NCBI GenBank assembly: GCA_019843655.1
Contig: JACDQD010000010.1
Location: forward strand, 6,617,637 to 6,681,636
DNA length: 64,000 bases
DNA from: Lethocerus indicus
Lineage: Eukaryota; Arthropoda; Insecta; Hemiptera; Belostomatidae
Reading direction: 5' to 3'
Both the position numbers and the translations under genes were made by a program. Positions 1-12,971 of the stretch are shown here, in pieces. A model generated the notes under the pieces. That model was given only the letters and a program-made list of their open reading frames with translations, did not search any database and was not told the DNA's origin. The stretch's first letter is position 1. Each line of letters opens with the position of its first letter.

Positions 1-3000
1 AAACAAACAAATCCTGAGCGTTGGAATTTTATATTAGATTAAGCGACAGAAGGATTCGCTTCTAAACTCAGTCAGTTTCATGCAGTTCAATTCACAAGCC
101 TAGTGAATCTAATCCACAATTCTATGATACTGATCTACAGTTATGTCGTACTTGATCGACTATGATGCAAGACGAAGTTGTCGTAAATTTATCCATCGGA
201 AATATTAATAAAAGTAAGGAAAAGAATTTTGAACGATATGATAGTCACTCTTAACCGATTTATGAATGGATCTAAAGTCTTTAAAAAATCATAACTACTT
301 AACTCTTCGCTACTCCTAAGTAGAACTGACTCAGTAAGCACAAGCCTTGGGCGTTTTGTGGGTCAGCAAAGTTTTTAGAATACCTACACACTGAGTAAGA
401 CAACACTGTATTTATCCTCGACCTCATTGCCGGTTTAAATAACTACGCTTCGTCGGACAATTCCACCATTCCAATTGCGTCCTTTACGAGTATTGAATTC
501 TGGAAACTTTAAAAAGTTTACGGTCTGATGTCAGAATTCGTCCGATTGACGAAGGCCGGCAATTCGGTGTTAATCCTCCGGAAAACGAGGTATCCAGCCA
601 ATTACGAAACGACGGCGATTGGGCAACGCCCGGGGACGGTTGGGCGCTGCCGAGATACTGTGGTTATTTTTGACCCGTGGCATTTCCTCATTTCGGTGAC
701 GAAACCGAACGTTTAAGGGAGTGACACGGACACCAGTTCGATCCGCCAACTCATTATTGTGTGTATATCGCGCGAATGCTCTGTATAAATCGCGCATACA
801 AGACTCAAATTTACGGGAAAGAAACGGTGTTACGAAGTCCCGCTAAGACTCCTCGAAGTGAGACTCCAACAAAGTATTGGTTTACAACCGCGTACTGAAA
901 CGCCTACGGAATCGATCTTGACCAACCCTTAAATAATCGAATACTTGCAATCCATAACACTTCGAGAAATTACCAACGCCCCCGACATATATCTCTAACC
1001 GCGTAATTCGTGCAGCTTCACGGTATAAATCCTTCCACCTCAAATTATCCCTCAATTCGACAACTTCCTAAAGCGGAGCATGTTTGAATTTTATATACAT
1101 TGGCCGTAACCGTTCCCAACTCGTCCCCATAGTTTTTTAATCAAGTCTTCCAAACAAAGTCTGTTTCGTTAACAGTCTGATGTTAATAGTAGCTGCAGGA
1201 TTACGTCGCATTAAATTAAGTTTAAATTTAGAACCGATAGAATTTATTTATGTCTGTTTTTTTTATTTCAGCCGTCCGTTTCTCGTTCGCCGTTTCAAAT
1301 TTCAATGTAGGTCCGCTACCGGCATCTCGCCGCGGCAGTGAAATCCGAAACAAGTCCCCCGGGGGGGGGAACATTCTCGGTCATCGATGCCACCTCGCCC
1401 ATTCTGTCGTTCTCGCGGCCGGCTCAATGAATTTATTCTTCCAACTTCCATCCTCGTTACTCTCATCCTTAAAATTTTAACGGACGCTATAGATCATTGT
1501 ACCGCTCGGTGGAATTACAGAGAAGAAAGAATAGTATATTCTATAAAGCATGTTAATATTGGGGGGTGAATTAATTGTATGTAATTGTAATGAAGGTTCT
1601 CCCTGATGGTACGATTTATTACTTCAGTTCCTTCATTATTCAGGAAATTTTAAATCCACCTTTAAGAGGCCTATTTATATATTATCACCGTATGCTTTTA
1701 GCGCACAATAAATTGCGCTGTTCCAACAGATATCTGTCGACCCGGGCGTTACGAAACCCTCTCCTCGAAGACGTAGGAAGAAGGCGGGTTTTTTTCTTTT
1801 ATTTCCTCTTAAGATTTTATTAGTACTCAAACAGGGAAATTCACTCTTCCCTCGGGTCACGCGAATTTCGCTATCGGAAACGCATAACTTCGGTTGTCCA
1901 CTGATGAAAGCTGAGTCGACAAGTCCCCGAAAACTTTCACTCTCCTGAGTGCATTTTGTCATTTCGGTCCGATCCGGGGGGGAAAATTTCGTACGATAAA
2001 AAAGAGCGACTGTATCTCTCGTTGCGACAGTTGTGAAATGCGAGCGTTCTCCTCAGATTCGACTTTCTAGGTTTATAGACGGGGCCCGGTCGAATTGTTA
2101 TTCGGCTCGTGTCCTCGGCGGCCGATAAAGCTCTGTGAAAAACTTTCACACATCGGCCCTAGACAAGAGAATGCGCATTACGCGACCCCCAGCCCGTAAT
2201 CGTAAAACGTAACTGCCGACCGATGTTTATATCCTGGGGGGGAGACAATCATAAAAGGAAGTTGGGAGAAATTCGGGCCAACGCGTCCCGGCGCATCCGG
2301 TATATCAGGTTTCTTTCTCAAGCCCGATGCGCTGAATTTCAGGAAACCATTCCATTTTTCTTTTTTCCTTTTGCTTCACATCAGTCTTAAGAAGCCGGAA
2401 ATGTAGACTGAAGGGGGGAAAGGTACGTTTTGTGTCGCGGCCTAAAACGTGATTGAATGGGCTCTCTTAAGTATGATACGTTGGGATAATGCGGGCACAA
2501 AGTACATTCATTTTATATATAATATTTCCTAGCTTGGAACAGACATAGGAACACCATTTTGCTTCGGACTAAATTAGAATATGTGTTTGTTCGGTTTTGG
2601 GTAAGCTGATAGTATTGCATAAATTGAAGGAATCTACATTTCATTATGGCCCATGCAGCCAACGGCCTTGTTGAGGCGTTTCTGGCCCGAAGCAGTTTAC
2701 TTTTATCGCGCTATTCGCAGGTTGAAATACTAAATTTCGCACGCACGCATTAATCTTTGACGTCTCCTAGAACGTCCACGGAGTTCCAGGGGCTAATCGG
2801 GTCCAATAAATCTCTGAATAAATTGAGACGTCGGCGGAGCTACGGAGCGCCCCCATAATTACACGCCTCTCTCGCCCTTATTCCTACCACTGAATAATTA
2901 CCCATTTCTTTTCTTCCCATTTCTTTTTTTTACCCTTTAATCGGTCCTAGCAATAATATCTCCGGGCGGCTTCGGGTCCGAGGGGAGCGGAGTAATTAAA

Positions 3001-3770
3001 ATATAAATTGCGAATCTAATTCGGCCGCGGACTCTAATCGACAGTATGTTCAGATCGCATAATAAAACTTTATGATACATTTTGAGCAAAATTTTTAAAT
3101 AGTGAAAAATATAATCCGGGTCCGCACATGGCGTCGAATAATTTCAACGCCTATTTTCATGCTGATTAAAAACATCTTATCTATAGCCCGAACGAAATAA
3201 AAATAAAAAAATATTGAAATCAACCCTTCGAAATACATTTATTACTATGCGCATTCTTAATGTGTGAACGAAATGCTTAATGCCTCTTGTGCATGTATGC
3301 AGTATTGTATATATGTTATAGAAACGGAATATTTCCGCGGAATGCTAGTGCTGAGCATTCACACACGATTTTCTTATTCTGAGAAGCATCGACGATCGTC
3401 CCAATATTCAGATGGGGGATCACTGACCGCTGGGCTATCAGAGCCGCATTAGTTAATTGTGAAGGGCGAACACAATCGCGTAGGCGTCAACTATACTGCC
3501 TAGGATAGTTCAGATATGAATACCGTTAGCGGCCATTATCTCTCCTCTCTCTCTCTCTCTCTTCCTTCTCTCCATTATACCACAATGGTATCGTGGACGC
3601 GATCATTTGGTGGGCACCATTGTTTCGCGCGTATTGACCTCAGCCCCCTCCGAACGGCGTTTGACCCCCGGCCCCCATTATCTTCGAAACCTTTGCTTCG
3701 GTACCTTGAACTTCGCGGGCAAACGAAACCTGGAACTTCGGAGGACCGAGCGTCTAGGTATTCTCGGCCT
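1..3770. other. Non-coding AT-rich DNA, no gene supported
   Basis: The open frames here are short, overlap on both strands and show no codon bias or recognisable domain. A good polypyrimidine tract and AG lie just before 1269, with a GTAGGT about 35 bases later, but the enclosed segment is too short to call an exon. Several GC-richer patches (about 1320-1420, 2160-2300 and 2780-2860) interrupt the AT-rich background. Nothing else is supported. Confidence 0.6.
3539..3562. repeat. (CT)n microsatellite
   Basis: A run of CT dinucleotides, slightly interrupted at its edges, followed by more pyrimidine-rich sequence. It inflates two overlapping frames here that I do not call genes. Confidence 0.8.
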
Positions 3771-3850
3771 CCTGTCTCCTCCCGCCGGTTCGGTCTTTCG
3801 CCAGACGGGTTTCGGCTGCTCGCCATCTTCAATAGCTGCTTCCTGTCACT
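3771..3850 (+). mobile_element. Foldback family, single diverged arm
   Basis: This has the order of words that marks the foldback family: CTGTCTCCTC, then GGTTCGGTCTTTCGCCAGAC, GGTTTCGGCTGCTCGCCATC, and TTCAATAGCTG. It matches the left arm of the better copies (for example 28393-28670) with several substitutions. No opposite arm follows, so it is a solo or decayed arm. Confidence 0.6.
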
Positions 3851-6800
3851 AGGGTCTTTCTCCTGTATATATATGGGCTGTGTCCTTGTTTTAGTATTTG
3901 AGAATGTCATTGTGCTTTCCAGACAGTAGAAATATGCGGCTTTGTGAATAAATTTTCTCATTTATTATGTTCTCGAATATCTCGATATTATATAACTCGT
4001 GTATAATTACTGACAGAATTATTTTTTCAGTTCATCGCCCAAATGGAATGCGCGAAAGTTTTGAAAGTTGTTGAAAGTGAACGACTGAACCCAATTATTT
4101 AATCTCCGGGATTTGGTTCCTCCGAAGCGAATCTTCGTTAGGAACAAACTCAGTTCAGCGATCGTAGGGAAATCCTTCCTCGTTTAGCGCTCAGTTGTGG
4201 ATTGCCAGGATATATTATTATTACAACTGGTTCTTTGGACTAAATAATCCGATAGTTCGTTAGTGGTTCGAATAGTGTCCGCGGAACTGGCAGGATAAAA
4301 GCCGAGGAGAGATAATCGTAATAAAACGAAAAAAAAATCGTATTCACTGGACGGCCACTCGATAAAAGCGCGGAGTCACTTGCCAGCACGGCGAGACGCG
4401 CGTGTTGGTACACGAATTGCGTGAGCGGAGTTTGTATAGCTCTCTGAGTCACTATTGGAAATGGCCTTGTCTTCTTGTACTTCTTTTCAAATAAGGAAAC
4501 GGGCGGCTCATTTTTATTTGTACTGTCGCTCTGACCGAGCCACTCAGCCCGCCGGCCCGAGACTCAACTTGTTGCCATCAGAAATGAATGGTGCATCAAT
4601 TATTTTATTTAGTTACCGCGGCCTTCCGTTAAACCTCGTCTGCATAACGGAGATTAATTACGTAGGAAATCAAGGTGAAATGTTACGAACGAGTAGTCGT
4701 GATTTTGATCCCCAAGTGAGGTACAGTTGAAAGTATCGATGATATTAACGTTGTTCGACTAACTACAGTTCGTCAGACCAATTTTAGCTCATTTTCAAGC
4801 TAAAAACCGGGGTTTTAGGCCATTTTCATGGTAGAAATAGGGGTTTTCAGCGCATTATCGGAGCCGCCGTTATTATGACGACTTAACCTTTGTTCTGTTT
4901 TACAATTTTTTTCCCTCTGTATAAAACTATCGAAGGCTGCATGCAAGTGACAGAAACGGTGACACAATTCTGAGCTCGGTGAGAGGCGATGGGGGTATGA
5001 CCATACCATTAGGTCAAGGCGGGAAACTTCATAACAATTATTATATTGATATCCCTCTTTCGTTTTGCTAGTTCCACTTTTAATTTAATTTATTTCTCAT
5101 AGTATATATTCAAACATACTGGGGTGCATAACGGGAGGGGGGCGTTAACAATTTTAAGGAACGATGAATGCAATGTTTGCATTTTGTGGTAGGAGTTGTA
5201 CATTACGCTCGAGTAGTACGAATTAGATATATTCGACCTAGACGTATTCTTAGGCTATCTTGAAAGTCCGACCACACTAAGCGCCTTTCTCAATTCTAGC
5301 GCTTCACGGCAACAGAAATAAGTCTAATTGGGGCAGCGTCAAGAAAGCCGTTGTGTCGATTATAAATGGGGGCTGCATATATATTCGGACACGAAGCGGC
5401 TCCGATCGCGTGTTCGGGGGACAAATGGTGGACCCCGTCCCCGGGACGTACCCGCTCTTCGTCCCGAAGGATATATTGCCCGGACGGAGGGAAAAGAAAA
5501 AACAAAACCGTCAGCCCTCGGACTCTATGGAGATTCGACTAACGGTACAGTCCGATGGGGGGATTAGGTACCCGGCGTGGGTGGGACCGCGCTCGAGTCC
5601 CGAACCCCAACTTGTACCGAGGAGGAAGTCATTTTTCTGCTCGCCGGATAGGCGATTTGTATTCCGTAGAAACTAGTCACAGCTACAGAAAGGTATTAGG
5701 TGGGAGGCCACAATAATAGAATCAATTTATGTCCACTACATTTCTGGGTTAAGAAGGGACGTGGAGAGAGTATCACAATTACATTCTATTCCCTAATGGT
5801 ACCATACGCATATATAGTATGCATATATATGTGTGCCAGAAGGATAGAATCAGTTCGGGCCCCAGTACATTTCTGGGTTAAGGAAACGGAGAAAGGACCG
5901 CTGGTATAGTGGTCACATTATATTATTTTTTTAATAATAATAGTATTGTCACGTCAATTTTTTTTCAACCTTCAATTTAGGCACACAATTTAATGCTACA
6001 ATATAATGTTAAAGGTAATAGACAGCAATGAGTTTTTTGTATAAAATTAACTGCGAAATGTAAGAAGGAAATTTGCGAAATTTACGCGCTGATTTATTGC
6101 TTCTGAAATTTGACTTCTGTGACGAAAATTCCATCAGTAATGTCTGAGTTATACGTACCTTTATTTTTAATGATGGTACTGATTAAAATCGTCCTTCGGT
6201 CCCCATTCATTGAACGCGTTGAATAGGCGCCCCAAGTCATAACTTCTCAACACCACCAACGCTGTATAAGGAAGAACGACCCTTCCCAGCGGTATAATTG
6301 GAAGTTCTCATTATCATCCACCATTTAAAGCCCGTTTCCGTTATATATAATGCTTAATTGATTTGATAGGAATGGAAGATTTAAGAAATACGGAAAAGAA
6401 AACAAGCACCTTTGTTATAGAATGTAATATAAATTTACAATAAAAAAAGAAACTAACTTTAATTATTTCATTGTATTTAATTAAGAAAAAAAACCTCTTC
6501 TAAGAATAAGTAAACACTACATGAATGTGTAAACATAACTGGTTGTAGGGTAACGGAAATGTAGCCTGTGAACGGAAGTTAGTGTCTGTGAATGTACCAA
6601 CTATTTCACGATGACCTTGTTCAAAGGATGGTTGTTCCTTGAACCAGGTTTGTTGTTGGAGGTGGTTTTTTAAAATTCAGTTATCCAAATACCCTGGAAT
6701 ATACTATTCACAATATTAGAGTCTATATTATGTAGGTTAATTATTTGAAACAGCGTAATTTAATTTCAGCAGTATATTTCATTTATGACATGAATCATAA

Positions 6801-9800
6801 AAATATAATTATCATTTTTAAGATTTAAAAAATTTAGGAGATCGTTAAAAATACCACAAATTTTAGTTATACTTCCTGTTCTATGTTTTCTCAGAAACGA
6901 AACGTGACTTCCATGAAAATTAGGGAATTCCGTATAACTTCAGTACCCTCCTGTAGGGCTATTACAGCCAGGAAACGCTTGTCTTCGGGCATTTAAACCT
7001 TATCTGAAGATTCGGCGTTCGTTTGATCTATTATCCGATAGCCTTAACCGTGGGGCTGGACGCGTCGTCCCCTCCGTTTTATCTCGGCGCCGTTGGTATT
7101 TTAATACTTTTGACTCCGAAGAACGTAAACATAACGGTGGACGACGCCCTTCTGATCGCGCTCGTAGAGATCGTTTTTCCGAAGATTAGGCCTCCCGCTG
7201 TGACCGTGCACCGGGTACTCTATTCACTGCTGGATTATGTGTAAAACGCATTCGTGTCCGAATCATGAAATATTGAAGGGGTAGGGGGAAAAAATGCTCC
7301 ATTGACCAAGATAACGACGAGGATAAGCCGAATAACGGTGCGGCCGCCAGCCGAGTTGTTGACCCTCTGACGCACTACGTTTAAATGAATTCTCGATATT
7401 TCAACTTTATGTTTGTGTCCAAGATCCACTCTTATTGTATTTTATATTTTTAGGGGTGTCAGATGTAGTATATATGAAATATAATTACATGGATACTTGA
7501 AACAATTTCGATGTCATTATATAACGTATATCTTCAATTCAACCCATTTACTTTTTTACCTCCTCGATCACTCCGAACTTCCTGTAATATACAAACTGCC
7601 TTTCTTAAACGCGCTGTGCTAAGGTCAGATATTTCATTAAATCAAATCATTAAAAAATTACAATTTACAAACATTCCATTTACTTTAAATGTACACGGGA
7701 TATCGTTTACAATAGGCGAGACCGGTTTCGGCATTTAGCCGTTTCCTGAACGGTTCGTATCATTAATTGATTGAGATTACTTGCCGAATGAGTAGGTAAT
7801 TCAATTTATACCTCTACTACCGTGTATGTTATGACTAGGTTACGAAAGTGAAACAGATAAAAACGAAGAATCGTTTTTATTGTGTATTTTTATTGATCGC
7901 GTAATGTTTTTGGAAGGACCTCGATTGGTAAGGTTTGACCCTCTGCTGTTCCGGGATTTCGGAAGGGTTTCACCAAAATATATTTAGAAAATATATCCCG
8001 TAAATTATGAAACAAAATTCAGGAATTGTAAAAAGATAGTGACTACTATATCAGCCGAGATCCAATCCATTATCTACTCAGCGGAATGATAGCATCAGTG
8101 GAGAGAAACGGTTCATTAACTCGCGGTTTCAGAATTGATGAAGGTTTTACTTTTTTTTAAATTTTAATTGCGGTCCAGGTTTGTTAATTAATGGCCGGGG
8201 AAAGACTTCCCGGTAGCGGGCGAAGCGGGAGGAGGACATTATTCAGACCGTGGGCGGTCCCCGAGAGAGAGAATGATAGACCATTACAGGACTGGAATTA
8301 TAGACACCTCGGCTCCGGCCGTAAATCATGAATATGTACGCAAAGAGCGTACGGGATACGCGACAATTGCCTTTTCATGACCGCCGAGCCGGTCGTAAAT
8401 TACCTGAATAACGGTACCCGGTTACCAGGCTCTCCGTATGAATTGTTATCCCCCCAGCAACGTGTATTATGACGCCCGCGAATGTGTTGCAGCGGTGAAA
8501 AACGCATAGAATGAAAAAAGAAAATATCAGCGAGAAATATGGTTGAAATTCAGCTCGATCTAAGATTTCCCTAATAGATCTGTAGTATCTCTCAATAGTG
8601 CTTATCAATTTTAGAGTTAAAATCCGACTACCGCTTGGTTAGCGAAAGAAAAAAATTAGTTTAAGAGACCATACTATTTTTTTATATCCTCCGATATTCA
8701 GACTTAACGCTTAATTGTTTGGGGGCAGTAATTCGATCAGTCCTATACCGCCATTAATGTTATCTGAATAGCAATTTAACTGCTGTAAAGTCAAAGATTC
8801 ATTCTCAGTGTGATGGTAATCATTTTTTTCTCAGACCAATTTCTGTAACGCAGTTACGTTAGGCGCCTCGTTGGGGGTTCACGAAGCCGATTATGGTTCT
8901 CAGTGATTAGTTCTCAGAACGGATTACAAGAAAATTACATTAATTTGATTAAGAGCTTACAGTTATCTCGTTTTGTCTGAGAGCTGTTTTCTAGAGGAAA
9001 GAACCGGAGGATTAAAACTGCAACCGTTTCTGTCCTAGATTTTTTAACGTCTTTGGATTGATGCAGAAAAGAGACTACAACTAACTGTTTATTATCAAAC
9101 AAAAAAATCACAGTCACTACGTTTCTGTAATCTAGTTCTAGATGGTCCCACACCGGTAGCGACATACGTAACCGGCTTTCGCTTGTTGGTCGGTGGAACT
9201 TCCCCGCACAAATGTCCTGTGAATCAACCGGAAATCCTTGTAGAGTGCTGTGTCCATACGTAGTGTGCAATACTAATCGTTTAGGTCGTTTAGTTGACGT
9301 GTCTGAGGTGGACACTTTCGCCCGCCCGATTGCCAAACGCCGGCCCCCTCAGGCTTCCTTCCCGATCGTTGCTGTCGAAACCTCACATTTAAACCGGATT
9401 CAGATAATAACACTAGACTGTAGACAATATAACGACTTCCACGGAAACCAAATTAAAAAAGAAATGTTAACGAACCGTAAAATTAAAAAAATTATCCTAC
9501 AATAAGGAAGATTCGATGTAGATAGCACTCGAGTTTATCCCGTCGTCAAATGAATTAATTTTAGGTTACTTTTACGCGATGAATATATCGTCATTTCATT
9601 ATTAGGGCAGTAATTAAGCTCCGAGAATTAAGTTGTAAGGCATTTCATTCTTATAACGTTGGATTTTAATTTTCTTATCGTAAAAAAGGCCTTCTCTGGG
9701 TGTTCAATAGAGAATCTAACATTACAATTAATTTTTAAACTGTTAATAAAATTATTTTATATATTCAGAAAGCAATATAACGTAAAATTCGAATGAAGAA

Positions 9801-11204
9801 AATTTTTAGTTAGATCGAAACTAGATATTACTATAATAAACGTATTATGTTCATTTTGCTCTGATCGATTACATTATAGGACTCATTTCAATTTCCCGTA
9901 TTACTTTATAATTAATAAAAATGAATTTCTAAGCCTTTCTTTTATATATACGCCACGGATTATGTAATTTGAGTTATTTTCACACCGAGTATTTTATGCA
10001 TTGCGCTCAATCAGAGACTATTGGCTGTATTCAAACCATTTACAATTGCACCCAATCATACGCCTCCTCCAACTTCCTGCACCACTTAACTTTCATAGAA
10101 ATGTTTTGTTTCTCTTATAGAAAAAATGAAGCTAGATTTACATAGGTAAACACCGATTTCCTGGGACGTGTCCGTACGCCTACCCGTTCCTTGGAACGAA
10201 AGGAAAAAGTCTGAAATGGAAAATAAAGATAAAAGGGTCGCCCACTTGCTGCAGCGCCGGAGTGCTCGCGCTCCTTGAAAGTATCTTTCAAGCGGCCAAG
10301 TCTCGTTTGCTTAAACTAAGGCCTCACGGAACATCTCGAAACAGTTTGTTTAGCATTGGAAAAGGCTTTTCTGTTTTCGCCCACGGTTGTAAAGAAGTCT
10401 CTCCAGAAGAGTAGCAGCCCATCGTCGCACTAAGCAATAGAAATGAAGGGGAAGAAACGACATTCAAAGTTGAGACCTAAATAATATGTAAAACGTCTCT
10501 ACTTAGTTATTTTAGTTCGCTCTCTCGTCTCTGAAACTTCTGCTTTCATACTGCCCGGCGACTGTCTCTAACAAAATTAAATGTCCGAAGTAATTAATTT
10601 CCTCTTCATCGTGGGCTTAATTTTGCCTCGAATTTCCTTCCGTTCCGAGCGAAGTACGCGTTGTCTACTGGGAAAGCTCGCTGCGCTTGTCTAGAGATAG
10701 CGGATCGACGGGGGAGAAAAAAGAGACACTTCTCGGAAACTGGTCTCGAAACTGCTGCCGCGGCAGTATATCGGTCTCGAAGAGCGCTTTCCGACGCCTA
10801 CGCGTCCACATTCAGCTTCTATTTAAATGAAAGGGGCAGTGCAATAGAAACGCTCAGAAATTCAGAATTCAACGAGCAATATCTGCGACAAGATCCCATC
10901 TTGATAACAGAACACGAAGATTTAATTCGGATCGTTCAAATGTTTGAATCTAACGTCTAGTGACTGTAATTAAATAAAAAACGATTATTTCAATAATAAA
11001 ATATAAGCTGCTTCAAGATTAAAGTCAGAGATATGTTATACTTTTATGGCCATATAAAAAATTGCAATAACAATAATTAAGGTATATTATCATATCGGTT
11101 TTGAGAAGATTAGAATGAAATTGGCTGTGTACGATTAAGGACTCTAAAATTTGGAAATATCACAAATTTCGGCCTAAGCATCTAAGTCTAATATTAAAGG
11201 ATCT
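3851..11204. other. Non-coding AT-rich DNA, no gene supported
   Basis: About 7 kb without a convincing exon. The frames at 7023-7244 and 9212-9505 look somewhat less random than the rest, but I see no domain and no matched splice sites. A possible tiny foldback scrap (ACCGGTTTCGGC) lies near 7720. A short duplication is annotated separately at 5716-5890. Confidence 0.6.
5716..5890. repeat. Two copies of a ~40-bp segment spaced ~128 bp apart
   Basis: The word TACATTTCTGGGTTAAG occurs near 5738 and 5867, each time preceded by ATAGAATCA-like sequence. The copies differ at several positions, so this is an old local duplication or the remains of a small repeat. No coding role is apparent. Confidence 0.55.
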
Positions 11205-11383
11205 CGTAGATTTCGTGTTTGGTCTTTTGCCGGACCGGTTTCGGCTGCTCACCATCTGAAGATTCGGCTGACTAACACCGCTACTGAAGATGGCGAGCAG
11301 CCGAAACCGGTCTGGCAAAAGATCGAACCAGCGAGAGGAGACAGAAACACACGAAATGTATTCCAACCCCCTCAAAACAGGTA
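11205..11383. mobile_element. Foldback (palindromic) element, internally deleted copy
   Basis: The left arm (GTAGATTTCGTGTTTGGTC, then ACCGGTTTCGGCTGCTCACC) is mirrored by a right arm that starts CTAACACCGCTACTGAAGAT and continues GGCGAGCAGCCGAAACCGGT, CCAGCGAGAGGAGACAGAAA and finally AAAACAGGTA. The inner part of the palindrome present in the 28.4-kb copy is missing. Open frames on both strands here are by-products of the palindrome. Confidence 0.75.
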
Positions 11384-12913
11384 TTCTTGACTACTTAATG
11401 GATCAGTATCGCTATTTTGTGTTCCAACTTCTAACCATTGTCAGTCAGCAACGTCCGGTCATCTTCGCGAAGTCGCCGCTTCGAAGTCCCCCCACCTGCG
11501 GGAGGGGCTTAATCGGCGGTTAAGTACGCCTCCGCCATCCACCAATATCGGGTTACTATTCGGTGGTGATGCGGCCGTGGGAAGAGGCGGCGATCCGACC
11601 TAACGGGCCGACATGCCCCAGCGTTGTTTTGCCCGCACAACCTTCTTCTTCCACTGCCGGGTGGGGAGGAAGAGGGAGGGATTCCCTGTGACCTTTCGGC
11701 GGAGAGCGTTTATCATGCGAGCCACGACCGTCAAACGGTGGCCCCGGGTCTCTCTTTTTCGGACCGAGAAAGAAATACGAAATCCGCTGTGCCGGCGTAA
11801 CAATAAATTTTACGTAACCGCGACGAATTACAAAGTGAGTACTGGTTGTTATATCGGCTGTCCGAAGAATCCTGTCTGCACTTCTACTGCCAATAATTCC
11901 ATCTGGACGTGCTCTAACCGTTTAAAACGTTATTTAGCATTTATATTAAATATTTGTGCTAAAAAATATCCTGATAAGAATTATGAGAATGTTTGTTAAT
12001 TTTTCACCACCGACATTAGGACAAGCAACTGTTTGACAAAACTGTCTGGTTCTGATAGAAATACGTAATAAAATCTCCTGAGTCCTCGAGTCTTCACAAA
12101 CTCACGGTATTTCGTTTATTAGCTTATTTCTAAATCCTACAATGTTGTCGCCCATTGTCTAACATCATATTGGAACATTTAAAATACATTTTAGGTTGTT
12201 CTTGAAAGAGTGAAGTTTTTAAACCGCGTCGGGTGACGATGTACTCCCCCTTGGCGGTGGGCTGCCGCTCGCTCAGCCTTCTTGAATATTCAATACGGAC
12301 TTTCATTTAATCCCCTTCTTAAGAAACTGCCTTCGCTAAAGGTCAATGCTTGGAGTCCCGTTGGGGGGCCCCGCACTGCTAATTGATCTCTCCGCTCTCT
12401 CCGAGGTAACGAAGATTGTCGCTTCCACAGTACATACAGGGGGGATGTAAGGGCTGAAATTAACATTATTATTTTATATCGCGTTATAGAAATATTCTTG
12501 AAAATTAATCCCTATTTTTCCTGAATGATTTATCGGACAAATCGTATCGCTTAAGTTGGAGTATTTTGTGTAACCCTTATTGGGTTTTCTCGAAAAAAAA
12601 ACGTATTTTCTGAGCCAATCCTTTTTCTTTGCTACTGGTCGAATACAGTAAAGAGTCATGCCTGAAGAATGTCGGACCGCCAGAACCCGATTGGAAAATA
12701 CAAAGAAATTGACGAAACTGCTAACAAGGAGAGAGTTACAGAGGAAATTAACTGCTTACGTGCGGCATTCCCAGGTTCTTTTGTAATTTTCCATTTCTTC
12801 GTTAATATTGAGTTTTTCTTTTGAATTTAAACATAGATTCCATGTCAGTTCATGTCAGTCTACAAACTAGGGAATGGCGTTTGAGATATTCCTCGATAAG
12901 TCCTTCATTTGGG

Positions 12914-12971
<58 letters not shown>

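Noticed and set aside
11160..11523. Frames on both strands with near-mirror peptides
   Set aside because: They are produced by the palindromic foldback element, not by genes. The same applies at 20430-20829 and 52957-53176.
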